Part shown: in pieces, positions 34,718 through 46,299 of the stretch
How the letters are laid out: every line of letters starts with the position of its first letter
How positions within the stretch are numbered: the stretch's first letter is position 1
Origin: Guillardia theta CCMP2712
Lineage: Eukaryota > Cryptophyceae > Pyrenomonadales > Geminigeraceae
DNA: 64,000 nt
Direction of reading: 5' to 3'
Assembly (NCBI RefSeq): GCF_000315625.1
Contig: NW_005434491.1
Span: 17,199-81,198 of the forward strand
Made by a program: the position numbers and the translations under genes
Notes under the pieces: model-generated
Databases searched by the model: none
Told to the model about the DNA's origin: nothing
Seen by the model: the letters and a program-made list of their open reading frames with translations, nothing else

Positions 34718-37700
34718 TTACATCCTCGCCGCCAGGGTGGGCTGCCGTAGGCGGACGGTCTCAAGGACCTGCAGTCATGCATGAGAAGCAAAGTATACGA
34801 CAAGCGTCACTCACATCATGAGAGATCTCTAAGCACACCGCGTCCTCTTCCGCCACCATCTGCCGCATCTTCACCTTCACCTTCCTCTCTTCCTCTATCT
34901 CATCTTTTTCTCGGACCTGGTACAAGAAGCCAACATTTCCTAAACCGAACAAGTTTCCTCCACCGAAAAGCTCTCCTGACCCTGCAGGCATTCAGATTCG
35001 GAGCATAGCGCTCAGTCCTGCTTACTTCGCTTGCTCATTACTCGATCTCTGTCCGCCCGAGCTGTCACTGATCCTTGCAAGATGAAGAAGATCGCTTTGC
35101 GTAGGCTACCGCGTTCCGCGATGGTTTCTCCCGCCTGGAACCTTGGGTGGGAGTCACAGTTTGACAACGGAAGAAGTCAGTCACCTGAGGAGAGGACAGC
35201 GCTCGAGAAATTCGAGGATGTTATCAAGGTCGTGCTCGTTGATGAGCTCGTTCCCTGATACCAACTCAAACTGAAAAATGATTCTGAAAGGTATGTCAGA
35301 CCCTCTTGCAAAGTTTTGCTGCGAACCTTTCAAGGTGTTCCCTTTCAGAGTTCTTGAAGAAGTTGCGTTCTAGCGCCTCCACCTGTGTCTTCTTGAGGAG
35401 CCCCCGGATCATGTCGCGAGCCGCCAGTGCCGTCTGCCTGCTGACAATCCAAAACCTGTAAGCTTCCACGAACTCTGAATCCTCCTCCAGCTGTTTGCCG
35501 GGCAGAAGACTCCGTAAGCTTCCCCCGAAGTTCTTTCGATTTCGAACTGGGCGAGGGTCAACCGGTTCGACTTTCTTTGCGGCTTCATTCTCCAGGTGTT
35601 GCTTGACGTTGTCGGAGCTGTAAGAATATCGCTTCAATCGAATCTGACGAGACCTGTTGTTGGGAGACAATCGCTCCACCCTCCTCTTGTTTCGAGGGGA
35701 CTCCAGCATGGAGTCTGTGGAGTACGCAGATGCTCGGGGGCTGCTCTCGTCGCTTGTTCCACCTGCGTCGACTCGTTTGACCGGTCTGGCAAAGATTGTC
35801 AGCATCTCGCTCTTGACTGTGACGCTCGTGATCTCATTGATGGGAAAATTGACGTCACTAGAAGAGTCTGCAAAGCAGACCATCTCCGGGAATATGACCA
35901 TCACTCCGTTGGAGTCTTGTACAAGCGAGGACTTGCGCACAGGGGCCCACGATCGCTGCATCGACGCTGAGGTGGAGAAGAGGTAGGGTTGCGCGGCAGG
36001 GATCTTTTGCTTCTGTCGGATCCCTTTGATGATGGCCTCGATCTCAGCTTCGATGGCGAACTTCTTCTTGTCTCTCTTGAGATCCGCCTGGCTCACCTCA
36101 GACTCTTCAAGACTCCAAGCGGCTCACTCACCATCACTGTGGACTCGGCAAGGTGTCGCTCGTACACAGCTGACTTGGCCGTGGACTCCCTGGCAAGTGC
36201 GTGATAGAGTATGTCAAGATCGATGTCTGTCAAGCTGTTTATCTGCAGAGGTGGCCCGGCGTTCTTGTTTTCCACACAGATGGATCTAACCTGCACAGCG
36301 TCATGGCTCGTGTGGTACAGTAGCGGCTCACCTTGACTGCTGCTGAGTACGCCTTGACATGATCGCAAGAGTTGTCTTCGTCTGGCCCCAGAAAGAAGGA
36401 CAGATCTCCAAAGAAATCTCCAGCTCCGAGGACGATCCCAGGGAGGTCCGTGTCTTTCTTCGACGTCCGAAACTTCCCTGCCGAGCTGTCAGCAGCGAGC
36501 ACTGGGAGCGGCAGCTGGGCACCTCCCACATCAAGCATCACGATCCCCGACACAATCAAGAAGAGCTGTCTTCCTCCTGAGCTCAAGACCGGAGAATATA
36601 TCATCTCTCCCTTTCCAAACGTCTGTGCAATAGGACAGCACTGAGCGAAAATCCGCTGAACCTCGTCTTGAATGCGCAGCTCTCGCAGGGCATGCGGTAG
36701 TGACAAGATCATTCCCCAGTGAAACCTTTGCCTCTGTAGGGCATCAAGATACGAATTGTCTGAAATAGCTGAATCTTCAGGTTTTGACTTGGACCCAAGC
36801 CCCTCCCACATACGGAGGCGAATCGCAAAGTCATCATCAAACTTGGTTGAGGGTTTGTTGTAAGCTCCATCTATTTCACTCTTTTTGAAGAACATCTCAT
36901 TCTCCATGATGAAAGATGTATGGAACGACACAAAGAAAAGTGACTTGCCAAAGATGTTGTCATATTGAACCCGCTTTCCGCCTTGAAGGACCCGTGCAGT
37001 CTTGCCACAGATGGCCAAAGGCGGCACAGTGCTTTCGAACCAATAGAATCGGATGGAGATGTCGCCAGTCAAGAGCTCGAAACCGATGTCGATCACGCTC
37101 TCTCTGGGTTCTCCTGTACAAGACACCAGCCCGTTGGTCTTGCCGTGATCATATTGCACTCTTCCATCACACTCGATCACGAAACTTAACAGACACCCTC
37201 CTTGCTGAGCTCGAGGGATGCCGGCGATGATGATGCTACCAAGCACCAAGTGCTTTTTGCTGATGAAATCCACTTGCCTGTCTACGATCGCGTGCACATA
37301 GTTGACATACCTCACTTGTGACGGAGCTGTCACACAGATTCTCCCCTTGTGTTGCGAGCTACCTTCAGTCCTTCGTTCCGCAAAGTAATTCAGAGCATCC
37401 GAGGCAGACAAGACGAATCCAGTCCATAGCATCAAAGCACAGCAGAACGTTCCAGTCCTTCCCTTACCTCCCTTGCAATGGATCACGATAACGTTGTCGT
37501 TATCTTCATTCAAGATCTTGGTAGCTTGTTCACAGAAGACGATGATACGAAGAAGTGAATTCACGTTGTGATCTCGCGTTGGGATCTTCTTGACCTGGTA
37601 GTAGAGGAATCTCGGATCATAATTTCCATTCCCGTTCTCTTCAAAGCTTTCGCATAGATTGTGCACGACGAAGGAAGCGTAATGACGTGTGGCGAAGAAA

Positions 37701-39388
37701 CGAGCCACATCGCGAATATCGTTACGATGCATGGCCCCGGCAACACACGGGATTGACATTGCAATGAGTCTATCACAGACGTAGGTGATGTCCAGGTCAA
37801 AGTCGTTGTTTAAGTCGTAAAACCGTCTTCGTCTTCCGCTTATTGCTGTCTGAAATTTGCGGTCACACTATGTCGTGTAGGGAATACAATCATCACCTGC
37901 AATTGCCTTCGAAGCTGTTTTTCGAGTTGCAAGCTTCTCAAGATGGCTAGCAGTATTCTAGACATGTGCAAAGCGTTTGAGATCCTCGTGCTCATACGAC
38001 TGGTATCATTTGAAGAAGGACACTCGGAGATACAGACTAGGATCATGACGACGCTGCAGACGAGGATGGGAACAAACCAACAGGTGACAGAGCTGATCAT
38101 CTCCTTAAATCCGATGAGAGACAAATTTCTTCTCCATCCTGCTTTTCTCCCTGATGCTGCCAGACTGATACAGTGGAGAACGATGATTGACATCATCAGT
38201 TCTACGTGCGCAACATTCACAATCGTTTGATTCGCACGAAATTCACAAAACACTAAATTTCCATCTTTGATGATTTGGAAGAACTAAATAGGTAACTTAT
38301 GAGAATTTGACAAGAAACAGAAGATATCATATTACCAAGAAAGTCACAGATTCCATAATTGCAAGTGCAACTACCAAGAATGACTTCGCATACACTTTCT
38401 GCTCCGACGCATGAGTCGAGATAAGTAAGGGGAATATTGCTCACCAGAGCAGACTTCCATTGTTTGTCTTCCTCCTCCTCATACTCGTCTTCTGCAACGT
38501 TAGCGAGATTATCCGGAACCTAGATTGAGTTTGAAATTTGTTCTTGTCTCGCCTAGCATTTGAAATGATCGTGGATACCTCTTGCTCGTTGGTATCAGAC
38601 AAGGCAGAAGCAGTTCTCCCTGGAGGATATGGTGATACGAGGAGAGCAGTTGACATGGGTGTACCGATAGTGATTGATCTCTCAGCGCCTTGGTTGCTCG
38701 CGTCATTCTTATGCGGCTCCTCAAAGGTATTCTGAATTCACTTTGAGCTTCAAACGTACACGCAAACTACACCTGATCTACAACTCTTCGAAAGGGAAAT
38801 TCAAGATGACCGGCAAAGATTTTCGATATTGAACCCTGAAAGAGTGATTGAGAACAAGCACGGCAAATCAGCCGTCAAATTACCTGATAGTTCTTGTGTG
38901 GCTGTATTCTCGTCTGCTTCACTGAAAGTCGAACTCTACTGCCCTTGAGGTTTGAAGGACCTTGAGTTTACTTAAACTTGCATGATGGGACGGCACAGAG
39001 ATGACAAGACCTGCGGGAATCTTTGTTTCTTCGCAAACTTCATTCAAAGTTCTCTCAACTTCTTCGAACGATGCAAACCCAGAAAACTTGGACCACTCGT
39101 CTAGCAATCCGCTCAGAATCAAGACCCTAAACAACTTTGAGCACCTGGGAATGACCCACCGCCATCAGCTGTGGTTGGATAAAAGTCTGCCGCTGCCCAG
39201 TCAGAGGATGGTGAGTTAGCTGTCTCTTGCTCTGAATCTCCGTCTTCAACGCCGAAATCATCCATCTCTTCGTCAACAACATTCAATGGTGAGAGCCCAT
39301 GATGCGAAAGTTCTTGGGATTCTGTCATGTCTGGCAGCTCTTCCTGTATATGTCGGCTTTCGTTCGCGATCTCTGAATGTCTCGACAT
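34718..39388 (-). CDS. PTEN/voltage-sensing-phosphatase-like protein with two cNMP-binding-like domains
   Basis: Exons confirmed by phase are 38731-38579, 38519-38445, 38398-38336, 38283-37897, 37849-36332, 36290-36132, 36096-35302 and 35270 leftward to the stop at 34718. N-terminal exons from ATG 39388 (acidic, MSRHSEIANESRH) are approximate. Order: acidic tail; four hydrophobic segments (SFLVVALAIMESVTFLFF; IVNVAHVELMMSIIVLHCIS; CWFVPILVCSVVMILVCI; amphipathic HMSRILLAILRSLQLEK); linker GRRRRFYDLNNDFDLDITYV; phosphatase with P-loop HCKGGKGRTGT, catalytic Cys and Arg present; C2 domain with FVSFHTSFIMENEMFFKKSE; cNBD-like domain 1 (FGKGEMIY, GAGDFFGDLSFF); GRAM/PH-like region; cNBD-like domain 2 (FQAGETIAERGSLRKAIFFI). 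The first two thirds match the Ci-VSP/TPTE plan, phosphoinositide phosphatases at the plasma membrane. Both cNBDs lack the canonical Arg of the phosphate cassette, so ligand binding is uncertain. Confidence 0.85.
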
Positions 39389-40216
39389 CTGGTGTCTACT
39401 GAAACGCGGTGGAGAAATTCAGCGGTAGATACGTCGCTGCGCTAATGCATTGAGACGTACGAGGAGCGCACGTTTCCTCCGAGTCAGAAATCAAACTCAA
39501 AGACATCATGCAGAGCTTTCACTCTTCGATTTCAAGATCCTTCACGTTTCTGCTGTTACAGCCCAACCCAATCTATGCAGGCTGCTTGTGCTTGTTCCTT
39601 TGCCTTACTGATTAGAACGATTCATCCCTGGATGCAATCATCGGCATTGGGACGGCTAGTCGGCCTATTCTCCTCCTCTTCCCCTTCCCCTTCATTCCCC
39701 TTCCTCTCCCTCACTCCATCAGCCTCTTGCCACGCTGCAGGATCTTACAGGTAGCCGTCCTGCATGGAGCGATTGATCTCTATTACAAGACCCCGACAAC
39801 CCCCACCCCACGTGATCTACCAACCCCCCCCCCCACATTCACCGTGCCACTCTGTTCATTACTACCCCCTGTCACCTCTACGGAATCACAGTTCAGAACC
39901 CTGGTCCTCAACAGAACCTCAAACCTGACACCCCACAAACTCTACCATCCCACCGGTACCAATGAAAGTGTAGTAGGCCCGGTAGATAAATACATAAGCG
40001 GAAAGATGGCAGACCACAGGACTTGCGCAGCTGCTTGAGGGCAGGTTTGATGCTCAAGGCTTCCGCAGTTGGAATTCCATTGTGACTTTGATCGAGGCTC
40101 TATTCTACCCTAAACAGTAGATAGTAAGACTAAGCCCTTGAGAGCAACTTGTGCATAGCTCTTTGTTTCTTGCAACAACTGTTAATTGGGGACCCAACGA
40201 CAATGGGCTTCGCATA
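39389..40216. other. Intergenic, C-run tract
   Basis: Upstream of the phosphatase start. 39660-39720 is CCCCTTCC-rich and 39780-39960 is C-run rich (CCCCCCCCCCAC). The rest is unremarkable. The UBX gene stop is at 40217. Confidence 0.5.
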
Positions 40217-42100
40217 TCAGCTGGCACGAAACTGTACAGACAAGAGCGTCTGACTCGCTAGCTCAGCTTCTGCAAGCGTCATGTTTCTATCTTTGAAAGC
40301 GCGGACAGGAGCCATTGAAACCAGGTCAAAGAGCTTGGTGGGCGAAACATCACCGGCTTCGAGCTGCCGCTGTAGTAGAGTAGTCTGAGAAGGCCTCAGA
40401 GGTGACACAGAGGCTCAAGAAGAAATCACCTCCACCCAGTTGTACAACACTTCGATCTTGTCCGTCGAACGGAATTTTCTATTTGGCAATCGAGATCCAT
40501 CCTTCAAAACAGATGTGAGGTCATTATCCACTGGTACCACGCGGTGATTCATTGCACCTGTAGCCGAACACCGATGGTGGTGACTCCTTCTTCTCCTGCC
40601 TTGGGTTCTGCCGGAATCAAGGCCTGCTTCCTTGAAACCTCCTTGTTTAACTCATTCTTTCTTATCTCCTTCTCCTCAGCAAGCCGCATGGCTTCTTGTT
40701 TGGCGATTTTCTCAGCTTCTTGTGCAGCGAGCTGAGCTTCTTTCTTTGACATTTCTTTTGCCCTGCAAGTAATAGCATAAGATGATGAAAGACCAATTTT
40801 AAGGAACCTGTCCATCTCCAACGACTCTTCGTATGCACGATCTTGCTCTTCTCGCACTCTTCTCGCTTCCATCGTACTAGGACTCGGAGGATTGTACTTT
40901 GGTGCTCCAAAGTCGTCATCAGTATCCATAAATCTTCGAAGATTTTCTGGAATTCCAGTTGCTCTGGAATCTGCGAAGCCATCTGGCACAAACTGCGCTT
41001 CATGTGCTCTTTTCTACACAATGGATTGGCTTCAATTCTGATATCTAATCACGAAATCACATGTGAATTCACCTGCGCAAGCTCCTGCGCACGGAGTTGC
41101 GGAAATCGGTCCTCCATCATTGGCATTGCTCTATTCGAAGTGTTGCCTACAGGGCAGGAATGTGAGCTTCCGCTTGAAGCAGTCAGAACTAAAATTGAAC
41201 CTGCATCCTTGCACAGCGAGGCTTGCAATGCTTCCGCTAGCAAAGGATCATCTTCTCCATCCACACCAGGCTGAAGAATTGATTTGTCAAAGAGTGATAA
41301 ACTGTTAGGGAGGAAGGGGGGAAAAGCGAAGAGAGCACAAAGGGAAGGTGGAATAGCATCTGGACAGAAAAGTAGAAAGAAAATTGTGCTGTCAAGTATG
41401 CAATGAACGTGGGGAAACAGAATCGATAGCGGCTGATTACCTGCGGATGTTCTAATGATTCTTTGATTGCAGCTTCAATGAAAGCTTGTTCAGTAGCATC
41501 CTCACCGTCAGAGTGATCTCGAAAGGTAGCTTGATTGTGACTCATCACCCCAGAAGAATGGAGGGCAGTATCAAGTTGAGCATCAGACTCAAGATCCTGT
41601 CGCCGTTGAGCAGCAGAAAGTCTCATAGCGCGTTCTAGCTCGTCATCTTGAGCATCTGTCACGTTTTGAACGCTCCTGAGTAGATGAGGCGGTATGGGTT
41701 GGGCTGGAGGCCTGAAAGGCGGAGGTTGAAAAGAGACATTTTCAGAAGAAGGGCGATCTGCAGTCGTATTCGATATACTGGCAGCCAACGCCATCTGCAG
41801 CTCATGATCATCATCCTCCATCACTTCCACCGGTGAATTTCTTAGTTGAGTCGCATTGGCATTTGTGGAGCCGGCACTAGTTCCATGACCCACTCCTGTC
41901 TCCCCAGTAGAGAAGAAGAAATTCACAGCAGCCCCTACATCCCATGCATTGCCTTCCAGCTGAAAATAAGGAAATCACAAAGATGCATCACCCACAAAAA
42001 GCCAAATAGCTACCATGTGTGTCGCGGCTTGAACATCCGTCGTTCCGGTGATGGCAAGGAACTGCTGCAGACTTTCTGCTTTTGCTGGATCATCAGCCAT
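40217..42100 (-). CDS. UBA-UIM-UBX domain protein (ubiquitin/p97 adaptor)
   Basis: Seven exons (42100-42014, 41959-41441, 41270-41073, 41013-40808, 40762-40558, 40501-40430, 40384-40217) join in phase and give 484 residues. The N-terminus is a UBA-like domain (AESLQQFLAITGTTDVQAA, then NAWDVGAAVNFFF). Four ubiquitin-interacting-type helices follow: HELQMALAASIS, DELERAMRLSAAQ, QAFIEAAIKESLE and PLLAEALQASL. Next is a charged coiled coil after REEQDRAYEESLEMDR, typical of FAF/UBXD proteins. The C-terminus is a UBX fold (DGSRLPNRKFRSTDKIEVLY, then NMTLAEAELASQTLLSVQ). Such proteins bridge ubiquitinated clients to the AAA ATPase Cdc48/p97. No UAS (thioredoxin-like) domain is present between UBA and UBX, and four UIMs is more than the usual one. 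Confidence 0.9.
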
Positions 42101-44172
42101 TTCACGATACGAACGTTTGGTAGACGAAGTTTTCCTCCTACAAATTTCCTTGTCTCTGAATGTTTGAACAAGAGCAAATTGACCAAGCAACAAGAAAAGA
42201 AGAACGAGTTTCTTCTTAGATCCCAAGGCCCTTGCCCGGTATTTTCCAAGCTTGACGGTATCGGGATAAAAAGTTGGAATTTTTACGGTGACCACCTTTC
42301 CGAACCGACACCGAGTGTGGAGACAACAATACCTGAATCTTTGTCAGATTTGCGTGTCCCACTATATCTACGAATTTCTTTTGTTCCCCTTTTCTCACTT
42401 AATTTGCACTCTTTCATATTTTCCATCCCAAACCACATATCTCTGTCTCTTTGTCGACCCTCTCACTCATCCTTCCCTTCTTCTCATTATCTCTGCTCTG
42501 CCTTGCCCTGCCCTGCCCTGCCCTGCCCTGCCCTGCCTTGCCCTGCCCTGCCTGCATCGTAGGATTCTACCCTGCATTGGACAGCTGGCTATTTCACTTT
42601 TCGAAATGGTAGCCTCCGATTTGAAATGGATAGTTGCTTGAACTTCTGTTATTTAATTTCGATATTGGTTGGACAAGTTCGAAAAATACATTTCGATTTC
42701 GCATATTGTTCTCCTTGCTTTCCTCTCAGGACCCCTGGTGAAAAATCTTTTTTCTTTCTACTACCCCGGTGGTCCTATAACACAACCACCCATAAGATCC
42801 ATGTACCCCTCCACCCCCACCTACTCCACATTATCTTCACGCATGTCTATAGTCAAAATTAACAGTTTATAATGAAGATCAGAGCAGCGAAGAGACAGAA
42901 ATGTTGTCGACGCTGAAGCAGTGGAACGGACAGCTCGGCGATGGCGAACAGGTGAAGCGAGGAGAGTAGGAGAAGACAGACCAGGATATTTGAATGTAGG
43001 AAAGGGGCTGGTGATGGCTAACGTTGGAGAGAAAGGAAATGGCTTTGAATGGAACCGACGGAATAGAATAAGCAGAAGAGCCAGTCAGGACAAGCGATTC
43101 AAGTTGTTCCTATGAATAGATAAACATTTGATCGAGCAATACTCTTATAAATTTGTTTTTCATGAGGATCTCATCCTTGAAGGTCTTTTGGCCTGAATCA
43201 TGGAGTGGATTGAAGTGGTGATATACAGGAGAGGCATACTGAGAAGGAACTAAGTAGAGCAACCATAAAAGCGGAGCAACTTGCTGATTGTTCAAGTATA
43301 GTATTGACAGGAAGGATTGACAGTAGAAAGGGAGAAGTTGCTGCTGATTCATCTCAAGTTCTTTTGATGTCTTACCGCTGGTTTGTAGCTTGCCGATAAC
43401 ATTCAGAAGCTGAGCCCTCATGACATCTCCAAGGGTGAGAAATTCATCTCTTAGCCCTCCATTCCCCATATCCCTCCTTGCACTTCCCTCCTCACAATCG
43501 CTTTTACCCTCTACCTGCCTCGCTGTCTTCTGCTGTCCCTTTTCTCAATCTCTGGCTCTTCGCTGCTTACCAGCCATGGAATCAGGGATCGAGAACTACT
43601 ACAAGGATATGCGGCTTGGGATCAGAAGGTCTGGCTCCAATCTCCATCAAGGAAAGGGATGGAACAGCCATGGTGAACTGTCTGCTAGACTTGCAGTCGA
43701 TAACCTGCTCGCAGGTACTGTGACGTGCCACAGCTACGGATGCGCGTTCAACATGGGCGCTGACCCCAAAGTTGAGTTCTTGTAGACAGTGAAGCAAATC
43801 CGCTGCATGTACCCCGGAGAGGATGATTGAAGTAAAGTTTGACGTATGTCCATCCAAGTTACGAGTCGTCAGTTATCAATTCTCTGGTTAAGTCTCTGAG
43901 AGAATCAGCGAAGAATGTCGTGGGTTGGGGCAGATGCTCTTCGGTCTCCTCCTGCACCTTGGATCTTGCTACTTGTCTTGTCTACGACACCATGAGGGGC
44001 ACGGCAGCAGCAGCAAGCTGAGCACCTCAATGTTCTTCCGGTCTGCCATGTGAATGCCAAGCATGCCTGCTCATGTCATCAACGTAGGAGTTATTATAAC
44101 AGACATACCAAGCTTCTTGGTCGCTGACGATGCAAGATCCGCCTGGGCCTGCAACCACATCATACGATCAAC
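42101..44172. other. Intergenic with CCCTG pentamer array and C-run tract
   Basis: 42496-42553 is an imperfect CCTGC/CCCTG pentamer array. 42770-42830 has C-runs (GTACCCCTCCACCCCCACC). 42880-43110 and 43110-43440 show nothing definite. Around 43576-43857 overlapping frames on both strands look weakly protein-like (plus: MESGIENYYKDMRLGIRR), but no splice context decides between them. The coiled-coil gene stop is at 44173. Confidence 0.45.
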
Positions 44173-45673
44173 TTAGAAAGGCAGTTGAAGTGCCTGTGCT
44201 CGACTCTCTGCGTCCGTTGCTCTGCTATTCGCTTCCCGTAACTTGTCCTGCTAAAATCTCAACGTTGTCTTCCCCCGAGCCTCCACCTGCAGGTCCCGGT
44301 GCTGCTTCTCAAGACCTGAGAGCTTCTTCGCCATCTCCTCCCTCTCCTTGTTGGCAGTCTGCGCTGCTCTCTGCGCCTGCTGGAGTTCAGCCTTCGCTTG
44401 CTATTGCAACCACATCACAACGGTCGAGGCAGTCATGACGCAGAGCGAGAAACCTGTGCTTCAACGAAATGCTGGGAGGATTCTTCTGAGGAAAAAGCGA
44501 GTTGTGACAAAGCTGAAGCAAGGCTGAAGGCGAGGAAAACAGAGAGTGAGAAGTCGAAGGGAATGGAACGAGACAGTGGTACTTGTCTTGCAGGCAAGAG
44601 TGTTCAGCTCGAAGCGAGTTGACCTCCTCCTTGAGCTGGAAGAACATGTCGCGCGACAACCTGAGCTGGAAGAGGAGCCCGCGAATTCAAATGCTGAAGG
44701 AAGACGCTTTGAAGAAGAGCTTGTACGCAGTGTCTCACCTGCTTCTCTGCATTGTAAAGCTTGAGCTTGTCTGATTCAGTTTCCCGGACAACCCTCAAGG
44801 TTCCTGCAGCCGTCAGCGCATGCCTAGTTTATCATTGGCTGCTTTCACCTTCCATGTCGAGCTTGGAGCAGGAGGTTTCGATGGCTACTTCTAAGTATTC
44901 TTCGAGCTCCTCGATGCGGGCCGTCATCTGACGCGACTTCACTTATCTCATCAGCAGGGTAGGCTTCTCACCTTTTTCTCCATATCGTGCAGCACAGACC
45001 TACAGGTGCGGACAGCAGCTCGCAGGCAGTCGCTAATCAGGTGAGTAACACTTGCAACGCCATGGAAGAGGAGGCTCACATGTGATCGTTCGCTTCTCTT
45101 TCCAGTCTGCGGAGGATCTTCAAGGTCATTTTTTGCTTCTTACGAAAGTCTTGCATCTTCCTTGCTTTCGCGAGCAACTCCTGCTTGCTCCACTTCCACC
45201 ACTCGTGTTGTCTTTGGTCATCCTCGGACTCCTCCACATATTCTTCCAAGTCCTTGACGTGTTTCAGTTCATGGTGGAGACGCCGAAGTGAATCCTCGCT
45301 GGCAGCGTCTGAACCGACTGCGAGGTTTTGCTGTTCCTCTGCCTCCTGATACTTTGAGCTCGCTAGTGCTAGAGCAACCCCCTCCCACTTGCTTGAATAG
45401 ACTCCTGAGCTTCTTGCTAAAGATGCTGCAGCATCCGAGGCCCACACACGTTCACAGGTTTGAGGACAATCGCCATTGATACACACATTGCCCCTCGTCT
45501 GCTCCTTCTCCTCCGGCTTTGCATCGCGCGTACGTGCTGATCGCCTGCTGTTGGAGAACCTTAACACATAATCCTGCAGGATGACAGTATGAACATCACC
45601 TCAGGATCCTGTAAAAGTCTCTCCTCAGCTCGACAACTTTGCGTTCGAGCGACGATGGCTGGAACTGAGTCAT
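44173..45673 (-). CDS. Coiled-coil protein of unknown function
   Basis: ATG 45673 (MTQFQPSSLERKVVELRRDF). A 40-nt intron leads to a large exon (about 45557-45080) containing EDSLRRLHHELKHVKDLEEY and LLAKARKMQDFRKKQKMTLK. Short exons follow, such as RIEELEEYLEVAIE, LKEEVNSLRAEHSCLQDKYH and NKEREEMAKKLSGLEKQHRD. The last exon, QDKLREANSRATDAESRAQA, sits after a 36-nt intron and ends at TAA 44173. Almost the whole protein is heptad-rich, so it is probably a structural or tethering coiled coil. Exon limits between 45080 and 44400 are approximate. No family can be assigned from heptads alone. Confidence 0.65.
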
Positions 45674-46299
45674 TTTGCGAGCTCCTCCTCTCTTTGCACT
45701 TTGCCTTCACGCGAGATCAATTGAGAAGAGCTAGAGATATCTGATCCTACGGGATACATACACCAAGCCCATCTCTGCTCTCTATGTCATCTTCATCAAC
45801 ATCGTTCCATCCTCAACCAAGTCTCACTCCTCTCTCCCTTTTCCCTTCCCCCTGGTCCTATGGCCGAATCAGTCCCGGGCCTTCTTTAGCCCAACTTAGA
45901 AACCCGCCGTGCCAGGGTCACTGTGATCAGGAAGCGAGTCACGGAGTCTGGCGGCAGCCTTGATGGGTACTGAGGCTCATTATACTGTAGCGGCTGCAAG
46001 CCAAGCCGCGAGTGCGACTGAAGTTCGAGCGACTGGCTGCAGGGGCCCTAGCTCGGCTTTGGGTGCTCTGGATGCAATCACTATGACTCATGATGTCACA
46101 GCAGTGAACTTGTGAAAGTGGCACCGTCAGTGAACTCGGATCGTCATGGTAAACTTGAAAGAAAGGTCCTGTGATCATGAGTTTGAAAAGCAGTGTGGAG
46201 TCCAACGAGTCACTGAGTTGAAATGGAATATCACTGAGTTGAATTATAAATTCATTCGCCATCTAAAGTTATTGTTATAGTAGATGCTCAAATTTCAAT
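45674..46299. other. Intergenic with TGASTCA-rich island
   Basis: 45870-46230 contains repeated CGAGTCACGGAG, GAGTCACTGAG and CACTGAGTTGA words, like the other GC-rich islands in the window. It lies between the coiled-coil gene start and the 3' end of the RWP-RK gene. Confidence 0.5.

Noticed and set aside
41846-42562. 238-codon plus-strand frame overlapping the UBX gene start
   Set aside because: It crosses the well-supported minus-strand UBX exons and ends in the CCCTG pentamer array (Pro-Ala-Leu-Cys repeats).
43576-43857. Overlapping frames on both strands (plus MESGIENYYKD; minus MDGHTSNFTSI)
   Set aside because: Both look weakly protein-like, neither has clear splice partners or a family, so no gene is called.
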